DNA of 64,000 nucleotides. Origin: Allomeiothermus silvanus DSM 9946 (GTDB taxonomy: Bacteria > Deinococcota > Deinococci > Deinococcales > Thermaceae). How positions within the stretch are numbered: the stretch's first letter is position 1; each line of letters starts with the position of its first letter. Shown here piece after piece: positions 48,289 to 58,369 of the stretch. The stretch spans positions 1,880,001 through 1,944,000 of the forward strand of contig NC_014212.1 in assembly GCF_000092125.1 (NCBI RefSeq), read 5' to 3'. The notes beneath the pieces are model-generated. The model worked only from the letters and a program-made list of their open reading frames with translations. It did no database searches and was not told where the DNA came from. Position numbers and translations under genes: made by a program.

Positions 48289-49668
48289 ATGCCAGCACAT
48301 CAGGTTGTGGTGATTGGGGCGGGGCCGGGCGGGTATGTGGCTGCGATCCGGGCGGCCCAGCTGGGATTAGACGTAGCTTGTGTGGAGAAGGAGCGGGCTT
48401 TGGGGGGAACCTGCTTGCGGGTGGGGTGCATTCCCAGCAAGGCGCTCTTGGAGGCCTCGGAGAGGTTCTATGCCGCTAAGGAGGGCAAGCTTGTCGGGGT
48501 CAAGCTGGGCGAGGTGCAGCTCGACCTAGCAGCGATGATGGCCCATAAGGATAAGGTAGTTAAGGCCAGCACCGATGGAATAGACTTCTTGTTCAAAAAG
48601 AACAAGGTCACCCGGTACCTAGGCCACGGGCGGATTGTCGGGCCCAACCGGGTGGTGGTGGAGGGGCCGGAGGGAACGACCGAACTCGAGACTACCTATA
48701 TCATCGTCGCCACGGGTTCCAAAGTCGCCATGCTGCCGGGTGTGGAGGTGGACTACCAGACCATCGTGACCTCCGATCAGGCCATCGCTTTTGACCGGGT
48801 TCCGCAGAGTTTGCTGGTGATCGGGGGCGGGGTGATCGGCCTCGAGCTGGGCTCGGTGTGGCATCGGCTGGGCGCTAAGGTGACGGTGCTCGAGTACCTC
48901 CCGCGCATCTTGGGGGGGATGGACGGTGAACTCTCCAAAACTGCCGAGCGCATCTTCAAGAAGCAAGGCCTCGATATCCGCACCGGCATGAAGGTGACCC
49001 GAGGCTACGTCAAAGACGGCAAGGGCGTGGTCGAGGTGGAGACTGGTGAGACCTTCGTGGCCGAAAAGGTGCTGCTCGCTGCGAGCCGGATTCCCAACAC
49101 CGATGGCCTAGGGCTGGAAAGCGTAGGGATCTCCCTCGAGCAGGGCCGCATCCCCATCAACGCCCACTGGCAGACCCAAGTTCCTAACATCTACGCCATC
49201 GGGGACGTGGTATTGGGGCCGATGCTGGCCCACAAGGCCGAGGAGGAGGGTGTAGCGGTAGCCGAGTATATCGCCACCGGGTATGGGCACGTGGACTATG
49301 GGTCCATTCCCAACGTGGTCTATACCCATCCCGAGATCGCCTCGGTAGGAAAAAGCGAAGAGGAACTCAAAGCCGAGGGGGTGCCTTACAAAAAAGGCAG
49401 CTTTCCCTTTTCTGCGAACGGGCGGGCTCGAGCTATCAACGACACCGAAGGTTTCGTCAAGGTACTGGCCCACGCCGAAACCGACCGGGTGTTAGGGGTA
49501 CACATCATCGGGCCGCACGCCGGTGACCTGATCGCCGAGGCTGCGGTGGCGATGGCCTTCAAGGCTTCCGCCGAAGATATTGGCCGGGCCTCGCACGCTC
49601 ACCCAACGTTGGCCGAGGCCGTGAAGGAAGCCGCTCTGGCCGCATGGGATCGGCCGTTGCATATCTGA
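48289..49668 (+). CDS. lpdA: Dihydrolipoamide dehydrogenase (E3)
   Basis: 459 aa. FAD-binding GAGPGGYVAAIRAAQLG, redox Cys42/Cys47 in GGTCLRVGCIPSK, NAD-binding IGGGVIGLELGSVWHRLG and the dimer-face His in SHAHPTLAEAVKEAAL. It reoxidises the lipoyl groups of the E2. The start lies 59 nt after sucB. The adjacent CIPSKALLEASERF is standard. Confidence 0.97.
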   Translation: MPAHQVVVIGAGPGGYVAAIRAAQLGLDVACVEKERALGGTCLRVGCIPSKALLEASERFYAAKEGKLVGVKLGEVQLDLAAMMAHKDKVVKASTDGIDFLFKKNKVTRYLGHGRIVGPNRVVVEGPEGTTELETTYIIVATGSKVAMLPGVEVDYQTIVTSDQAIAFDRVPQSLLVIGGGVIGLELGSVWHRLGAKVTVLEYLPRILGGMDGELSKTAERIFKKQGLDIRTGMKVTRGYVKDGKGVVEVETGETFVAEKVLLAASRIPNTDGLGLESVGISLEQGRIPINAHWQTQVPNIYAIGDVVLGPMLAHKAEEEGVAVAEYIATGYGHVDYGSIPNVVYTHPEIASVGKSEEELKAEGVPYKKGSFPFSANGRARAINDTEGFVKVLAHAETDRVLGVHIIGPHAGDLIAEAAVAMAFKASAEDIGRASHAHPTLAEAVKEAALAAWDRPLHI

Positions 49669-49685
49669 CAAGAAGTTTTTAGGGT

Positions 49686-49750
49686 CCCCACCCGAAGCGT
49701 TCCGCTAGGGCCGGGCTAAAGCTCATGCGCTTTGGATGCTTCGGGTGGGG
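49686..49750. repeat. CCCGAAGC palindromic repeat, copy 2
   Basis: CCCCACCCGAAGC (49686-49698) and its exact complement GCTTCGGGTGGGG (49738-49750) surround a 39-nt centre beginning GTTCCGCTAGGGC. It lies between the convergent lpd and pncB genes and could act as a terminator for both. Confidence 0.75.
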
Positions 49751-49791
49751 TCATGGGATTCCTGTAGGCACCTTTGTGGGATGCCCGTGGC

Positions 49792-51342
49792 TCAGAGGCG
49801 GTTTGGGTTTAGCCCTTCTACCATCTGGGTTTTGAGGGTCCAAAGCCTTGGGGAAAGTGAGACATGGTATTCGTGGGGGTTGACCAAGCGGCGGACACCC
49901 GGGTCAAGGCGCTCTACATCGGCTTTGCGGCGTTGGCGTAAAACCTCCAGCGGCACAGGGTCGAAAAGCCGTTTTCCTCGGAATACCTCTTCGTGAAGGA
50001 GTTCGAAGGTGCATTGGTTTTGCTTTAAGCGCCGTTGTTTGCCGGGATCGGTGGGGTGACGGAGGATGATCGTCGGCTCGGTGCGGGGGTCTTCCTCGGC
50101 TAGGGTTAGGTAGTCGGCGCTGGCTAGCCCGCGGTCGTCATAGATGCGCCAGGCCCGTTTCTGGCCGGGGTTGAGGATCTTTTCAATGGACTCCGAGACT
50201 TTAATGGCGGGTTTCCAGCTTCCCCCATCGTACACGGCGACTAGCTTGTAGACCCCGCCCAAGGCGGGCTGACCCCAGCTGGTGACCATCCGGGTTCCCA
50301 CCCCGAAGACCAGCCGGTTGATGAGGCTATCCGCGTCTACACCGTAGCGTGGGGCCTCCTGGCGGATCTGGGTATGGATCTGCCAGATTACTAGCTCGTC
50401 GAGTTCGGAGGAGAGCACGATGGCGGTCTCGGGAAAACCGGCCTTGTCGAGCATCTGGGCGGCGCGGATGGAGAGGTAGGCCAGATCGCCTGAGTCGAGC
50501 CGGATCCCTACCGGCTGGTGCCCTTTGCGCTTTAGCTCCTCGAAGACCTGGATGGCGTTGGGAATCCCTGACTCGAGCACGTCCACGGTGTCTACCAGCA
50601 GCACCGTGTCGTCGGGGTAGACCTCGGCGAAAGCCCGGAAGGCTTCCAGCTCGCTCATCCCCAGGGCCATAAAGGCCTGCACCAGACTGTGGGCGTGGGT
50701 CCCGGCGGCCTGAAGGCCTAGGACGTGAGACATGCCCACGTTGGAGCTGCGGTCTGCACCCCCTATCAGGCAGGCCCGGGTTGCGGCATTTCCCGCTTCT
50801 CCCGCAGCCCGGCGGATCCCAAAATCCAGTACCGTGCTCTTGCCCGCTGCCTCGCGCACCCGGCTGGCTTTGGTGGCGATCAGGGTCTCGAAGTTGAGCC
50901 GGTTGAGCAGGATGGTCTCGAGCAGTTGGGCTTGCAAGAGTGGCCCCTCGATCATCGCTAAGGGAACGTAGGGGTGAACCACCCGACCCTCGGCGATCGC
51001 CTTGAGCGAGAGCCCTTCGAAAGAGCCGTGGCGCCTCAGGTACTCGAGGAAATCCCGGTCGAAGAGCGGCTTTCCCGAGCGGCTCTTCTGGCTACGGAGG
51101 GCCTCGAGTTCGTCCTCGTCGAGGCGCTCCTCCTGCATCCAGGAAAGCAGGGGATCTAATCCGGCAAAGATGCAGTAACCCGCTTGATGTTGGCCGTAAT
51201 CGGGGTTATGGCGGTAGAAGTGCTCAAACAAAGCGGGCTTTTCCGCCAGCCCCAGCCGGTAGTAGACCTGGGCCATGGTCAGCTGGTACTCGTCGGTGAA
51301 GAGGATCCCCCGGGTGAGGTCGCTACGCTTGGCGTCGGACAT
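49792..51342 (-). CDS. pncB: Nicotinate phosphoribosyltransferase
   Basis: 516 aa. [20 protein letters not shown] is the family start. The core has [20 protein letters not shown], the catalytic-His region [35 protein letters not shown] and [20 protein letters not shown]. It makes nicotinate mononucleotide for NAD salvage. The start is MSDAKRSDL at 51342, divergent from metH with 93 nt between. Confidence 0.95.
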   Translation of the reverse strand: MSDAKRSDLTRGILFTDEYQLTMAQVYYRLGLAEKPALFEHFYRHNPDYGQHQAGYCIFAGLDPLLSWMQEERLDEDELEALRSQKSRSGKPLFDRDFLEYLRRHGSFEGLSLKAIAEGRVVHPYVPLAMIEGPLLQAQLLETILLNRLNFETLIATKASRVREAAGKSTVLDFGIRRAAGEAGNAATRACLIGGADRSSNVGMSHVLGLQAAGTHAHSLVQAFMALGMSELEAFRAFAEVYPDDTVLLVDTVDVLESGIPNAIQVFEELKRKGHQPVGIRLDSGDLAYLSIRAAQMLDKAGFPETAIVLSSELDELVIWQIHTQIRQEAPRYGVDADSLINRLVFGVGTRMVTSWGQPALGGVYKLVAVYDGGSWKPAIKVSESIEKILNPGQKRAWRIYDDRGLASADYLTLAEEDPRTEPTIILRHPTDPGKQRRLKQNQCTFELLHEEVFRGKRLFDPVPLEVLRQRRKADVERLDPGVRRLVNPHEYHVSLSPRLWTLKTQMVEGLNPNRL

Positions 51343-51422
51343 GCCCTAACGATAACAGAGCTTGTCCTTGGGCTGGCTTCCAGAACGTGGAGATGCTCTT
51401 CCCAATTTGCGCCCCGGCTCTC

Positions 51423-51428
51423 TACACT
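51423..51428 (+). promoter_or_regulatory. -10 box for leaderless metH mRNA
   Basis: TACACT ends 7 nt before the metH ATG at 51436, the spacing of leaderless promoters in this group. The -35 region is not clear. There is no room for a cobalamin riboswitch in this gap. Confidence 0.5.
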
Positions 51429-51435
51429 GGGGGGT

Positions 51436-54400
51436 ATGCCTTCCACCTCTGCCGATCATATATGCGGCCCGGGCTGCCATCACCCTCAAGGCCAGGGCTG
51501 GGGGGTCGAACCCTTGACCCATCTGGGCTACCAGCGGGAGGCCAGGGCTGAAGCCTTCCCTTATTTACGGGCCCTCTCCGAGCGGGTCTTGATCTACGAC
51601 GGAGCTATGGGTACCGAGATCTTCAAATATGACCTCAGCGCGGCTGATTATGGCGCTGAGCAATACAACGGCTGCCCGGAAATGCTGAACCGTACCCGCC
51701 CGGACGTGATCGAGGCCATCCACAAAAGCTACCTCGAGGCCGGGGCCGACGTTATCGAAACCAACACCTTTGGGGCCTTCCCCCACGTGTTGGTGGAGTA
51801 TGGCCTCGAGGCTGAGGCCTATGAGCTGGCCTTTGCCGGGGCCCACCTGGCCCGAAGGGTCGCCGATGAGCATAGCACCCCCGACCAGCCGCGCTTTGTG
51901 GCAGGTTCCATGGGCCCGGGAACCAAGCTAATTTCCCTGGGGCAGATCAGCTGGGAGGGGTTGTTCGAGTCCTACCGGGTCTGTGCCCAGGGCCTCCTCG
52001 ATGGCGGCGTGGACCTGATCCTGATCGAGACCTGCCAAGACATCTTGCAAGTGCGCTGCGCGGTGTTGGCGGCCCGCAGGGCGATGAAAGATGTAGGCCG
52101 CGAAGTTCCTATCCAAGTCCAAGTCACGATGGAGACCACCGGGACCATGCTAGTCGGCACCGATGACGCGGCGGCCCTGACCGTGCTGGAGGCGTTGCCC
52201 ATTGACGTGGTGGGGTTCAACTGCGCTACCGGCCCTGACCTGATGGACACCCACGTCCGTTTTTTCTGCGAGAATGCCACCCGCTGGGTCTCCTGCCTGC
52301 CCAACGCGGGCCTACCCCGTAACGAAGGGGGCCGGGTGGTCTATGACCTCACCCCCGCAGAACTCGCGCGCTGGCAGCAGAAATTCGTGAATGAATATGG
52401 CCTGAACGTGGTGGGGGGGTGCTGCGGCACCGGCCCCGAGCACATTCGCGCCCTGGCTCAAGCTTTGCGCCGCCAACCGCAGAAGGCCAACCGCCAAGGG
52501 CAATTTCCCGCTCAGGTTGCCAGTCTGTACCAAGCCATCCCGCTCAAGCAGGACACCGGTATTCTCATCGTGGGGGAGCGCACCAACGCTACGGGGAGCA
52601 AGAAGTTCCGCGAGCTCTTGTTCGCTGAGGACTGGGAGGGGATGCTCGAGCTGGCCCAAGAGCAGGTGGCCGAAGGAGCCCACGTTCTCGACGTCTCCGT
52701 GGCCTGGACGGGCCGCGACGAAGTGCGCGACATGCGCGAGGTCGTGAAGCGCTTTGCTACCAGCGTGCAGATCCCCATCATGATCGACTCTACCCAGACT
52801 GACGTGATGCAAGCGGCGCTGGAGCACCTGGGGGGTCGGGCCATCCTCAACTCGGTCAACCTCGAGGATGGCCTGGAGAAGTTCGACCGGGTAGCCTCCC
52901 TCGCCCGCCAGCACGGAGCGGCCCTGGTCGCCCTCACCATCGACGAGGACAAAGAAGCGGGCATGGCCAAGACCCCTGAGCGCAAGGTGGAGATCGCCCT
53001 CAGGATGTACGAGCGCCTGACCCAAGTCCACGGCATTCCGGGTAGCTCCATCCTCTTCGACCTGCTCACCTTCCCCATCACCCAGGGCGACGAGGACACC
53101 CGCAAGCTCGCAATGTGGACCATCGAGGGTATCCGCCGGGTGCGCGAACTCTTGCCTGAGGTGGGCTTCATCCTGGGTATTTCCAACGTCTCCTTCGGGC
53201 TTTCGCCCCAGGCCCGGGTGGTCTTGAACTCGGTCTTCCTCGACGAGTGCATCAAGGCCGGGCTCACCGCAGCGATCTTAAATGCGGGAAAGATTCGCCC
53301 TATCAACCAGATCCCTGAGGAGCAATACCAACTCGCCCTCGACCTCATCTACGACCGCCGCACCTTTAACCCTGACGGCTCCGTAGCCCACGACCCCCTC
53401 TTCGCCTTCGTAGACTACTTCGCCAAGAACAAGGTGGAGCGCTCGTCCGCTGCGGATCCCTTCACCGGGCTAAGCGTAGAGGAGCGCCTGAAAAAGCGCA
53501 TCATCGAGGGGCGCAAGGTAGGCCTCGAGGCCGACCTCGAATCCGCCCTGCAAGCAGGTTATACCCCGGTCTCCCTGATCAACGAGGTACTGCTGGAGGG
53601 CATGAAGGTGGTGGGCGACCTCTTCGGTGCGGGCAAGATGCAGCTCCCCTTCGTGCTGCAGGCCGCTGAGACCATGAAGGCGGCGGTGCGCTACCTGGAG
53701 CCCAAGATGGACCGGCTCGAGGGGGTGCACAAGGGCACCATGGTCCTCGCTACCGTCAAGGGCGACGTGCACGACATCGGCAAGAACCTGGTGGACATCA
53801 TCCTCTCCAACAACGGTTACAAGGTGGTGAACCTGGGCATCAAGAAGCCCATCGAAGAGATTTTGGCCGCTGTGGAGGAGCACCGGCCCCAGGCGGTGGG
53901 CATGAGCGGCCTCTTGGTCAAGAGCACGGTGGTGATGAAGGAGAACCTCGAGTACATGCGCGAGCGGGGTTACCGCATCCCGGTGATTCTCGGCGGTGCG
54001 GCGCTCAACCGCCACTACGTGGAAAACGACCTGCGCCAGACCTACACCACGGGGACGGTCTACTACGCCTCCGACGCCTTCGACGGGCTGCAACTGATGG
54101 ACGAACTCTGCGGTCACGCCCCGCCCAAGCTCACCAGCCGCTTTCAGAGCGGCCACAAGTACAAGACCGCCTACGAGATCCTGATGGAGAAGCTCGAGGC
54201 CGGCTCGGAGTACGTTCCCTCGAACATCCCGCCCGCGGCTCGCATCCCCCGCCCGCCCTTCTGGGGGCGCCAGGTGGTGCGCTCCGGGGTAGGGAAGACG
54301 CTGCCCCAGCGTGCGGGCAGGCTCGAGACCCAGGGCAGATTCCCTTCGGGACGGCGAAGCCGTACGCCAGGAGGCGAGCTCGACCTCGGCGTGATCGCCC

Positions 54401-55185
54401 AGTACGTCAACAAGAACGCCCTCTTCCGCGGCCAGTGGGGCTTCCGCCGGGGGGAGATGGACAAGGCGGAGTACGCCCACAAGCTCGAGCGCGAGGCTGA
54501 GCCGATCTTTCGCGAGCTTCTGGACCAGGCGATGCGGGAAGGAACCCTGGAGCCCGCCGTGGCCTACGGCTTCTGGCCGGTGGCCTCGGATAAGAACAAG
54601 CTCGTCGTCTTCGACCCCGAGAGCGGTGCCGAACTCTTCGCCTTCGACTTTCCTCGCCAGATGGGCCAGAATAGTCGCCACCTCTGCATCGCCGACTTCT
54701 TCCGCCCCCGCTACGCCGACGCGGTGGGCGATGAGGAGAGCTGGATACCGCGGGCCGCTTGGGAGAACGGCGCGCGCGACGTGCTGGGCTGCCAGGTGGT
54801 GACCATGGGCCGCACCGCTTCTGAGTACGCGGCGAAGCTCTTCAGCTCCGACCGCTACCAGGACTACCTTTACTGGCACGGCTTCTCGGTGGAGATGGCC
54901 GAAGCCTTGGCCGAGTACTGGCACAAGCGCGTGCGCCAGCAGCTCGGCATCGCCCAAGACGACGCCACCGACCTGCAAGCCTTGTTCCAGCAGGGCTACC
55001 AGGGCAGCCGCTACAGCTTCGGCTACCCGGCCTGCCCCAGGCTGGAAGACCAACGATACCTGCAAGACCTCTTGCAGTGGCAGGAGATCGGGGTGGAGCT
55101 TTCCGAGGAGTTTCAGCTTCACCCCGAGCAGTCCACCAGCGCGATCGTGGTGCACCACCCGTCGGCGAAGTACTTCAACCTGTAG
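51436..55185 (+). CDS. metH: Cobalamin-dependent methionine synthase
   Basis: 1249 aa from the ATG at 51436. Homocysteine domain with zinc ligands in VVGFNCATGP and VVGGCCGTGPEH; folate domain with IVGERTNATGSKKFRELL and IPIMIDSTQTDVMQAAL; cap and B12 domain with VKGDVHDIGKNLVDIIL (the lower-ligand His); and C-terminal SAM reactivation domain with VAYGFWPVASDKNKL. Two oddities: about 35 N-terminal residues with CGPGCHHPQG before the barrel, and an insert of about 30 residues near 950-981 (GVGKTLPQRAGRLETQGRFP...) between the B12 and activation domains, coded by GC-rich palindrome-like DNA. Confidence 0.96.
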   Translation: MPSTSADHICGPGCHHPQGQGWGVEPLTHLGYQREARAEAFPYLRALSERVLIYDGAMGTEIFKYDLSAADYGAEQYNGCPEMLNRTRPDVIEAIHKSYLEAGADVIETNTFGAFPHVLVEYGLEAEAYELAFAGAHLARRVADEHSTPDQPRFVAGSMGPGTKLISLGQISWEGLFESYRVCAQGLLDGGVDLILIETCQDILQVRCAVLAARRAMKDVGREVPIQVQVTMETTGTMLVGTDDAAALTVLEALPIDVVGFNCATGPDLMDTHVRFFCENATRWVSCLPNAGLPRNEGGRVVYDLTPAELARWQQKFVNEYGLNVVGGCCGTGPEHIRALAQALRRQPQKANRQGQFPAQVASLYQAIPLKQDTGILIVGERTNATGSKKFRELLFAEDWEGMLELAQEQVAEGAHVLDVSVAWTGRDEVRDMREVVKRFATSVQIPIMIDSTQTDVMQAALEHLGGRAILNSVNLEDGLEKFDRVASLARQHGAALVALTIDEDKEAGMAKTPERKVEIALRMYERLTQVHGIPGSSILFDLLTFPITQGDEDTRKLAMWTIEGIRRVRELLPEVGFILGISNVSFGLSPQARVVLNSVFLDECIKAGLTAAILNAGKIRPINQIPEEQYQLALDLIYDRRTFNPDGSVAHDPLFAFVDYFAKNKVERSSAADPFTGLSVEERLKKRIIEGRKVGLEADLESALQAGYTPVSLINEVLLEGMKVVGDLFGAGKMQLPFVLQAAETMKAAVRYLEPKMDRLEGVHKGTMVLATVKGDVHDIGKNLVDIILSNNGYKVVNLGIKKPIEEILAAVEEHRPQAVGMSGLLVKSTVVMKENLEYMRERGYRIPVILGGAALNRHYVENDLRQTYTTGTVYYASDAFDGLQLMDELCGHAPPKLTSRFQSGHKYKTAYEILMEKLEAGSEYVPSNIPPAARIPRPPFWGRQVVRSGVGKTLPQRAGRLETQGRFPSGRRSRTPGGELDLGVIAQYVNKNALFRGQWGFRRGEMDKAEYAHKLEREAEPIFRELLDQAMREGTLEPAVAYGFWPVASDKNKLVVFDPESGAELFAFDFPRQMGQNSRHLCIADFFRPRYADAVGDEESWIPRAAWENGARDVLGCQVVTMGRTASEYAAKLFSSDRYQDYLYWHGFSVEMAEALAEYWHKRVRQQLGIAQDDATDLQALFQQGYQGSRYSFGYPACPRLEDQRYLQDLLQWQEIGVELSEEFQLHPEQSTSAIVVHHPSAKYFNL

Positions 55186-55250
55186 GCTTCCTACCTTCTT
55201 ATCGCGCCAGCCACATCTACGCTACCCGGGGTGCAGTGTATATGGACCTC

Positions 55251-55311
55251 GCCCGAAGCATTCCGTTTTAGCTTTGGCCATATCCCATGGGCTACTACGG
55301 GTGCTTCGGGC
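55251..55311. repeat. CCCGAAGC palindromic repeat, copy 3
   Basis: GCCCGAAGCA (55251-55260) and TGCTTCGGGC (55302-55311) flank a centre starting TTCCGTTTTAGC. It lies between the convergent metH and polX genes. Nothing else is seen in 55186-55376. Confidence 0.72.
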
Positions 55312-55376
55312 AGGAACCCCAAAAGCCGAAATGAACCCAGCGGACTTGTGACTAAGACAAGGCGGCAGGAGCCACT

Positions 55377-57107
55377 CTAGCTTTCCCGAACCCCCTCGAG
55401 CCACCCCAGCAACTCCTCAAGTGATTTCGTGTTGAGGATCTGGAGCGGCCCCAACCAGGCCCGTTGAGCCGTGCCCACGGCTAGGTCCATGAAGCGCAGA
55501 TGGTCAATCTGGTGGGCATCGCTACCCAGTGAGATCATCACCCCCATTTCTCCTGCTTGTCGGGCTCGCACGTCGGGCAGATCCAGGCGGTCGTAGTGAC
55601 CATCGATCTCTACGGCTTTGCCCAGCGATTTGGCCCGGGAGAAGACCTTCTGCCAGTCCGCTTCGATCCCCTTGCGCTGGCCAATAAGGCGACAGGTGGG
55701 ATGGGAGAGGATGTGCACGTAAGGGTTCTCCAGGGCCTTGAGTATGCGCCGGGTCTCGGTCTTTTCGTCCTGGCCGAAGTGAGAGTGGATGGCCACGAGA
55801 ACGATCTCGAGCTCTTTGAGCACCTCGTCGGGGTAGTCCAGCGAGCCGTCCTCGAGGATTTCCACCTCGGCCCCAGCCAGCAGATAGGGCTTTGCGCCCG
55901 TCCTTTCGTTGATTTCGCGGATCTCCCGGATGCGCTGTTTCATCTGTTGGACACGAACCCCGTGGGCGATGCGCAGGCTTTGGGAGTGATCGGTGACGGC
56001 GAGGTATGCGTAGCCCAGCGCTTTAGCGGCCTGGGCCAGCTCGAGCAGGGTGTTTTTCCCGTCGGACCAGGTGGAATGAACCTGTAAATCCCCCCGGATG
56101 TCCTTCAGCTCGACCAGCTTGGGCAGCCTGCCAGCCTGCGCGGCCTCGATCTCCCCCCAGTCCTCGCGCAAAGGGGGCGGGATGAAGGGTAGGCCGAGGG
56201 CCGCGTATACGCTTTCCTCATCCCGACCCGCGATCCGTTTTTCCCCCTTCCAGACGCCGTACTCGTTGAGCTTTAAGCCTTGCTCGAGGGCTAGCTTGCG
56301 CAGCCGGATGCTGTGGGCTTTAGAGCCGGTGAGGTATTGTAGGCCGCTCCCCCAAGACTCGGGCGGCACGATTTTCAGGTCCACCTGCAAGCCATCCTCC
56401 AAAAACACCGTGGCCCGGTTTTCTCCTACGGCTTCGACATCGGCGATACCCGGCAGCTGGGTGAACCTAGCCAGCACTTGTTCTCCTTGCCGCGTGGCGA
56501 CCAGGAAATCCAGGTCGCCCACGGTTTCCTTGTAACGGCGCACCGAGCCGCAGCACTCGGCCTGCTCCACCTGGGGGAGGCCGCGAATCGCCGCCAGCAG
56601 CTCCCGCACCCGCCACAACACGCTACCCAGGGGCCGCCGCTGGGTGGCGGACTGCGCCAGAGCCAGGTTTTCCAGCAGGCGCAGCCGTTTTTTTTCGCCA
56701 AAGCGGGGCAGCTCGAGCACCCTCTTCGATTCCAGGGCCGCCCTCAGCTTGGCCAACGAATCCACTCCGAGCCTACTCCATAGCAACTGGGCGGTCTTGG
56801 GCCCCACACCGGGAATCCGCATCACCTCGAGTACCCCGGCAGGTACTTTCCTGGCGAGTTCTTCATGGGCTGCGATCTTACCGCTTTGTAGATACTCCTG
56901 GATCTTGGCGGCCAGATCGGGACCGATACCGGGAATTCCCTCTAAGGTATTTGGCCCCTGCCGGGCCAGGTCTTCGATGGGGGTCTCCAGGTCGGCCAGC
57001 ACCCGTGCGGCTTGCCGGTAGGCCCTGATGCGAAAAGGGTTATCTCCCAGGAACTCGAGCATATCAGCCATTTCCTGGAACAAGCGGGATATCTCGGCAT
57101 TTTTCAT
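55377..57107 (-). CDS. polX: Family X DNA polymerase with PHP domain
   Basis: 576 aa. Helix-hairpin-helix motifs LEGIPGIGPDLAAKIQEYLQ and MRIPGVGPKTAQLLW; polymerase palm ECCGSVRRYKETVGDLDFLV (DxD) and LEDGLQVDLKIV; fingers/thumb with LNEYGVW; and a C-terminal PHP domain with metal residues in LQVHSTWSDGKNTL, VTDHSQSLRIAHG, AGAEVEI, AIHSHFGQ, ILSHPTCR and SLGSDAHQ. The complete metal set suggests an active 3'-5' exonuclease. It acts in short-gap and base excision repair. Confidence 0.96.
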   Translation of the reverse strand: MKNAEISRLFQEMADMLEFLGDNPFRIRAYRQAARVLADLETPIEDLARQGPNTLEGIPGIGPDLAAKIQEYLQSGKIAAHEELARKVPAGVLEVMRIPGVGPKTAQLLWSRLGVDSLAKLRAALESKRVLELPRFGEKKRLRLLENLALAQSATQRRPLGSVLWRVRELLAAIRGLPQVEQAECCGSVRRYKETVGDLDFLVATRQGEQVLARFTQLPGIADVEAVGENRATVFLEDGLQVDLKIVPPESWGSGLQYLTGSKAHSIRLRKLALEQGLKLNEYGVWKGEKRIAGRDEESVYAALGLPFIPPPLREDWGEIEAAQAGRLPKLVELKDIRGDLQVHSTWSDGKNTLLELAQAAKALGYAYLAVTDHSQSLRIAHGVRVQQMKQRIREIREINERTGAKPYLLAGAEVEILEDGSLDYPDEVLKELEIVLVAIHSHFGQDEKTETRRILKALENPYVHILSHPTCRLIGQRKGIEADWQKVFSRAKSLGKAVEIDGHYDRLDLPDVRARQAGEMGVMISLGSDAHQIDHLRFMDLAVGTAQRAWLGPLQILNTKSLEELLGWLEGVRES

Positions 57108-57170
57108 CTGCGCTGAGCTTAGGGGAATCTGCCTTTATGTAGCCCTCCATTGCTTTGGCAGCAGGTGTCC

Positions 57171-58184
57171 TTAGCGAACTCGAGCGACTACCCCGTTATG
57201 GGCTTTGATATAGCCACAGCGCAGGATCTCTAGCCCGTTCTCGTGGGCGTACTTGCCGAGCTGCCGCGCATCCATCAGTTCGCGGTAGCCATAGTTCATC
57301 AACCGGCCCATTATCCGGTAAAAAAGCTTGGACTTGAGCTGACGGCGGGGGGTGGTGAGGATCACGTACCCACCCGGCTTCACAAACTTACGGTGCCATT
57401 CCACCACCATCGGCTTTAGCGAATCCGGGAAATGCTCCAAGAGGCCCACCGAGAGCACAATGTCGAACTCAGGGCCGTAGTTCAGGTTGCGGATGTCCTC
57501 TACCACAAAATCCACCCGGAAGTCCTCGCGGTGGTAGGTTTTCCAACTGCCCGTAGCGGGGTTATAGCCCAGAAAGGGATAGGCTTCAGGGAACTTTCCG
57601 AAGCGCTCGTCGCGGCAGAACGCGTCGTAGTCCACCAGCACGATCTCGCCACCGGGATACATGGCCGAAAGCTGCATGGCTTCGTAGCCCTCGGCGGCCC
57701 CTAAAAACAGAATGCTAGGGCGTCTGACCTCGAGCCCCTCGAACAAAGCCCGCTTTCCGCGCGGGTCCCACACCGCGTCCTCGACCCGGTGAGCCTTGTT
57801 CCAGACGCGCACTTGCAGCCAGTCCTCGAAGGCCTCCCCAATCTCGGAGAGCTTGAACCCGGCGAAAGCCGCACGGAGTTCCTGACGGGTTTGCTCGAGC
57901 CTAAGGGGCAGGTCGCTGGCGAAGAGGCTGTGAAAGGCTCGGTTGAAGTGCTGCCACTGCACCAACACCGGCATTTCCCGGCCGTGCTCAGCCTCCCAGG
58001 CCTTGCGCTCCACCGAGTAGTTCTCTACCCGATAAGGGCGGCCCAGTTCCTTCCAGGAGAGCTGGGCAAAGTCCAGCCGGGTCTCGTCTACGAACACGTC
58101 CGGCGGGCTAGTTCGCAGATCGGCGCGATAGTTAGGCTCGAGCCAAGTTTTCTCCAAGATTTCCAACCAGGGGGCCACGGCCAT
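57171..58184 (-). CDS. Class I SAM-dependent methyltransferase
   Basis: 337 aa from the ATG at 58184, which has TGGAGGTG 4 nt upstream. SAM-binding motif I is SILFLGAAEGYEAMQLSAMY, followed by EIVLVDYDAF, DFVVEDIRNLNYGPEFDIVL and LLEHFPDSLKPMVVEWHRKF with FVKPGGYVILTTP. The N-terminal 150 residues (PNYRADLRTSPPDVFVDETR and onward) belong to no domain I know. The substrate is unknown. Confidence 0.85.
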   Translation of the reverse strand: MAVAPWLEILEKTWLEPNYRADLRTSPPDVFVDETRLDFAQLSWKELGRPYRVENYSVERKAWEAEHGREMPVLVQWQHFNRAFHSLFASDLPLRLEQTRQELRAAFAGFKLSEIGEAFEDWLQVRVWNKAHRVEDAVWDPRGKRALFEGLEVRRPSILFLGAAEGYEAMQLSAMYPGGEIVLVDYDAFCRDERFGKFPEAYPFLGYNPATGSWKTYHREDFRVDFVVEDIRNLNYGPEFDIVLSVGLLEHFPDSLKPMVVEWHRKFVKPGGYVILTTPRRQLKSKLFYRIMGRLMNYGYRELMDARQLGKYAHENGLEILRCGYIKAHNGVVARVR

Positions 58185-58213
58185 AGACACCTCCAGAATC
58201 GGGTATTGTCTTG

Positions 58214-58219
58214 AGTATA
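58214..58219 (-). promoter_or_regulatory. -10 box upstream of the methyltransferase
   Basis: TATACT on the minus strand, ending 29 nt before the ATG, which leaves room for the TGGAGGTG ribosome site. No clear -35. Confidence 0.5.
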
Positions 58220-58369
58220 GCCCCCGTCTGTATGCTGGGCTCCGTTGAAAGGGTGAGACGGGTAAGCTATCCCCCAATTGCCTGGGGTAGCCTCAGAAGC
58301 TGCGCAAGGGGGCTTGGGGATTTGGCTGAGCAAAACCACCCGCCCCTGACAAAATATCAACGGCAGCCA

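Noticed and set aside
51343-51435. Cobalamin riboswitch before metH
   Set aside because: The gap is only 93 nt and a -10 box sits 7 nt before the ATG; no B12-box is visible.
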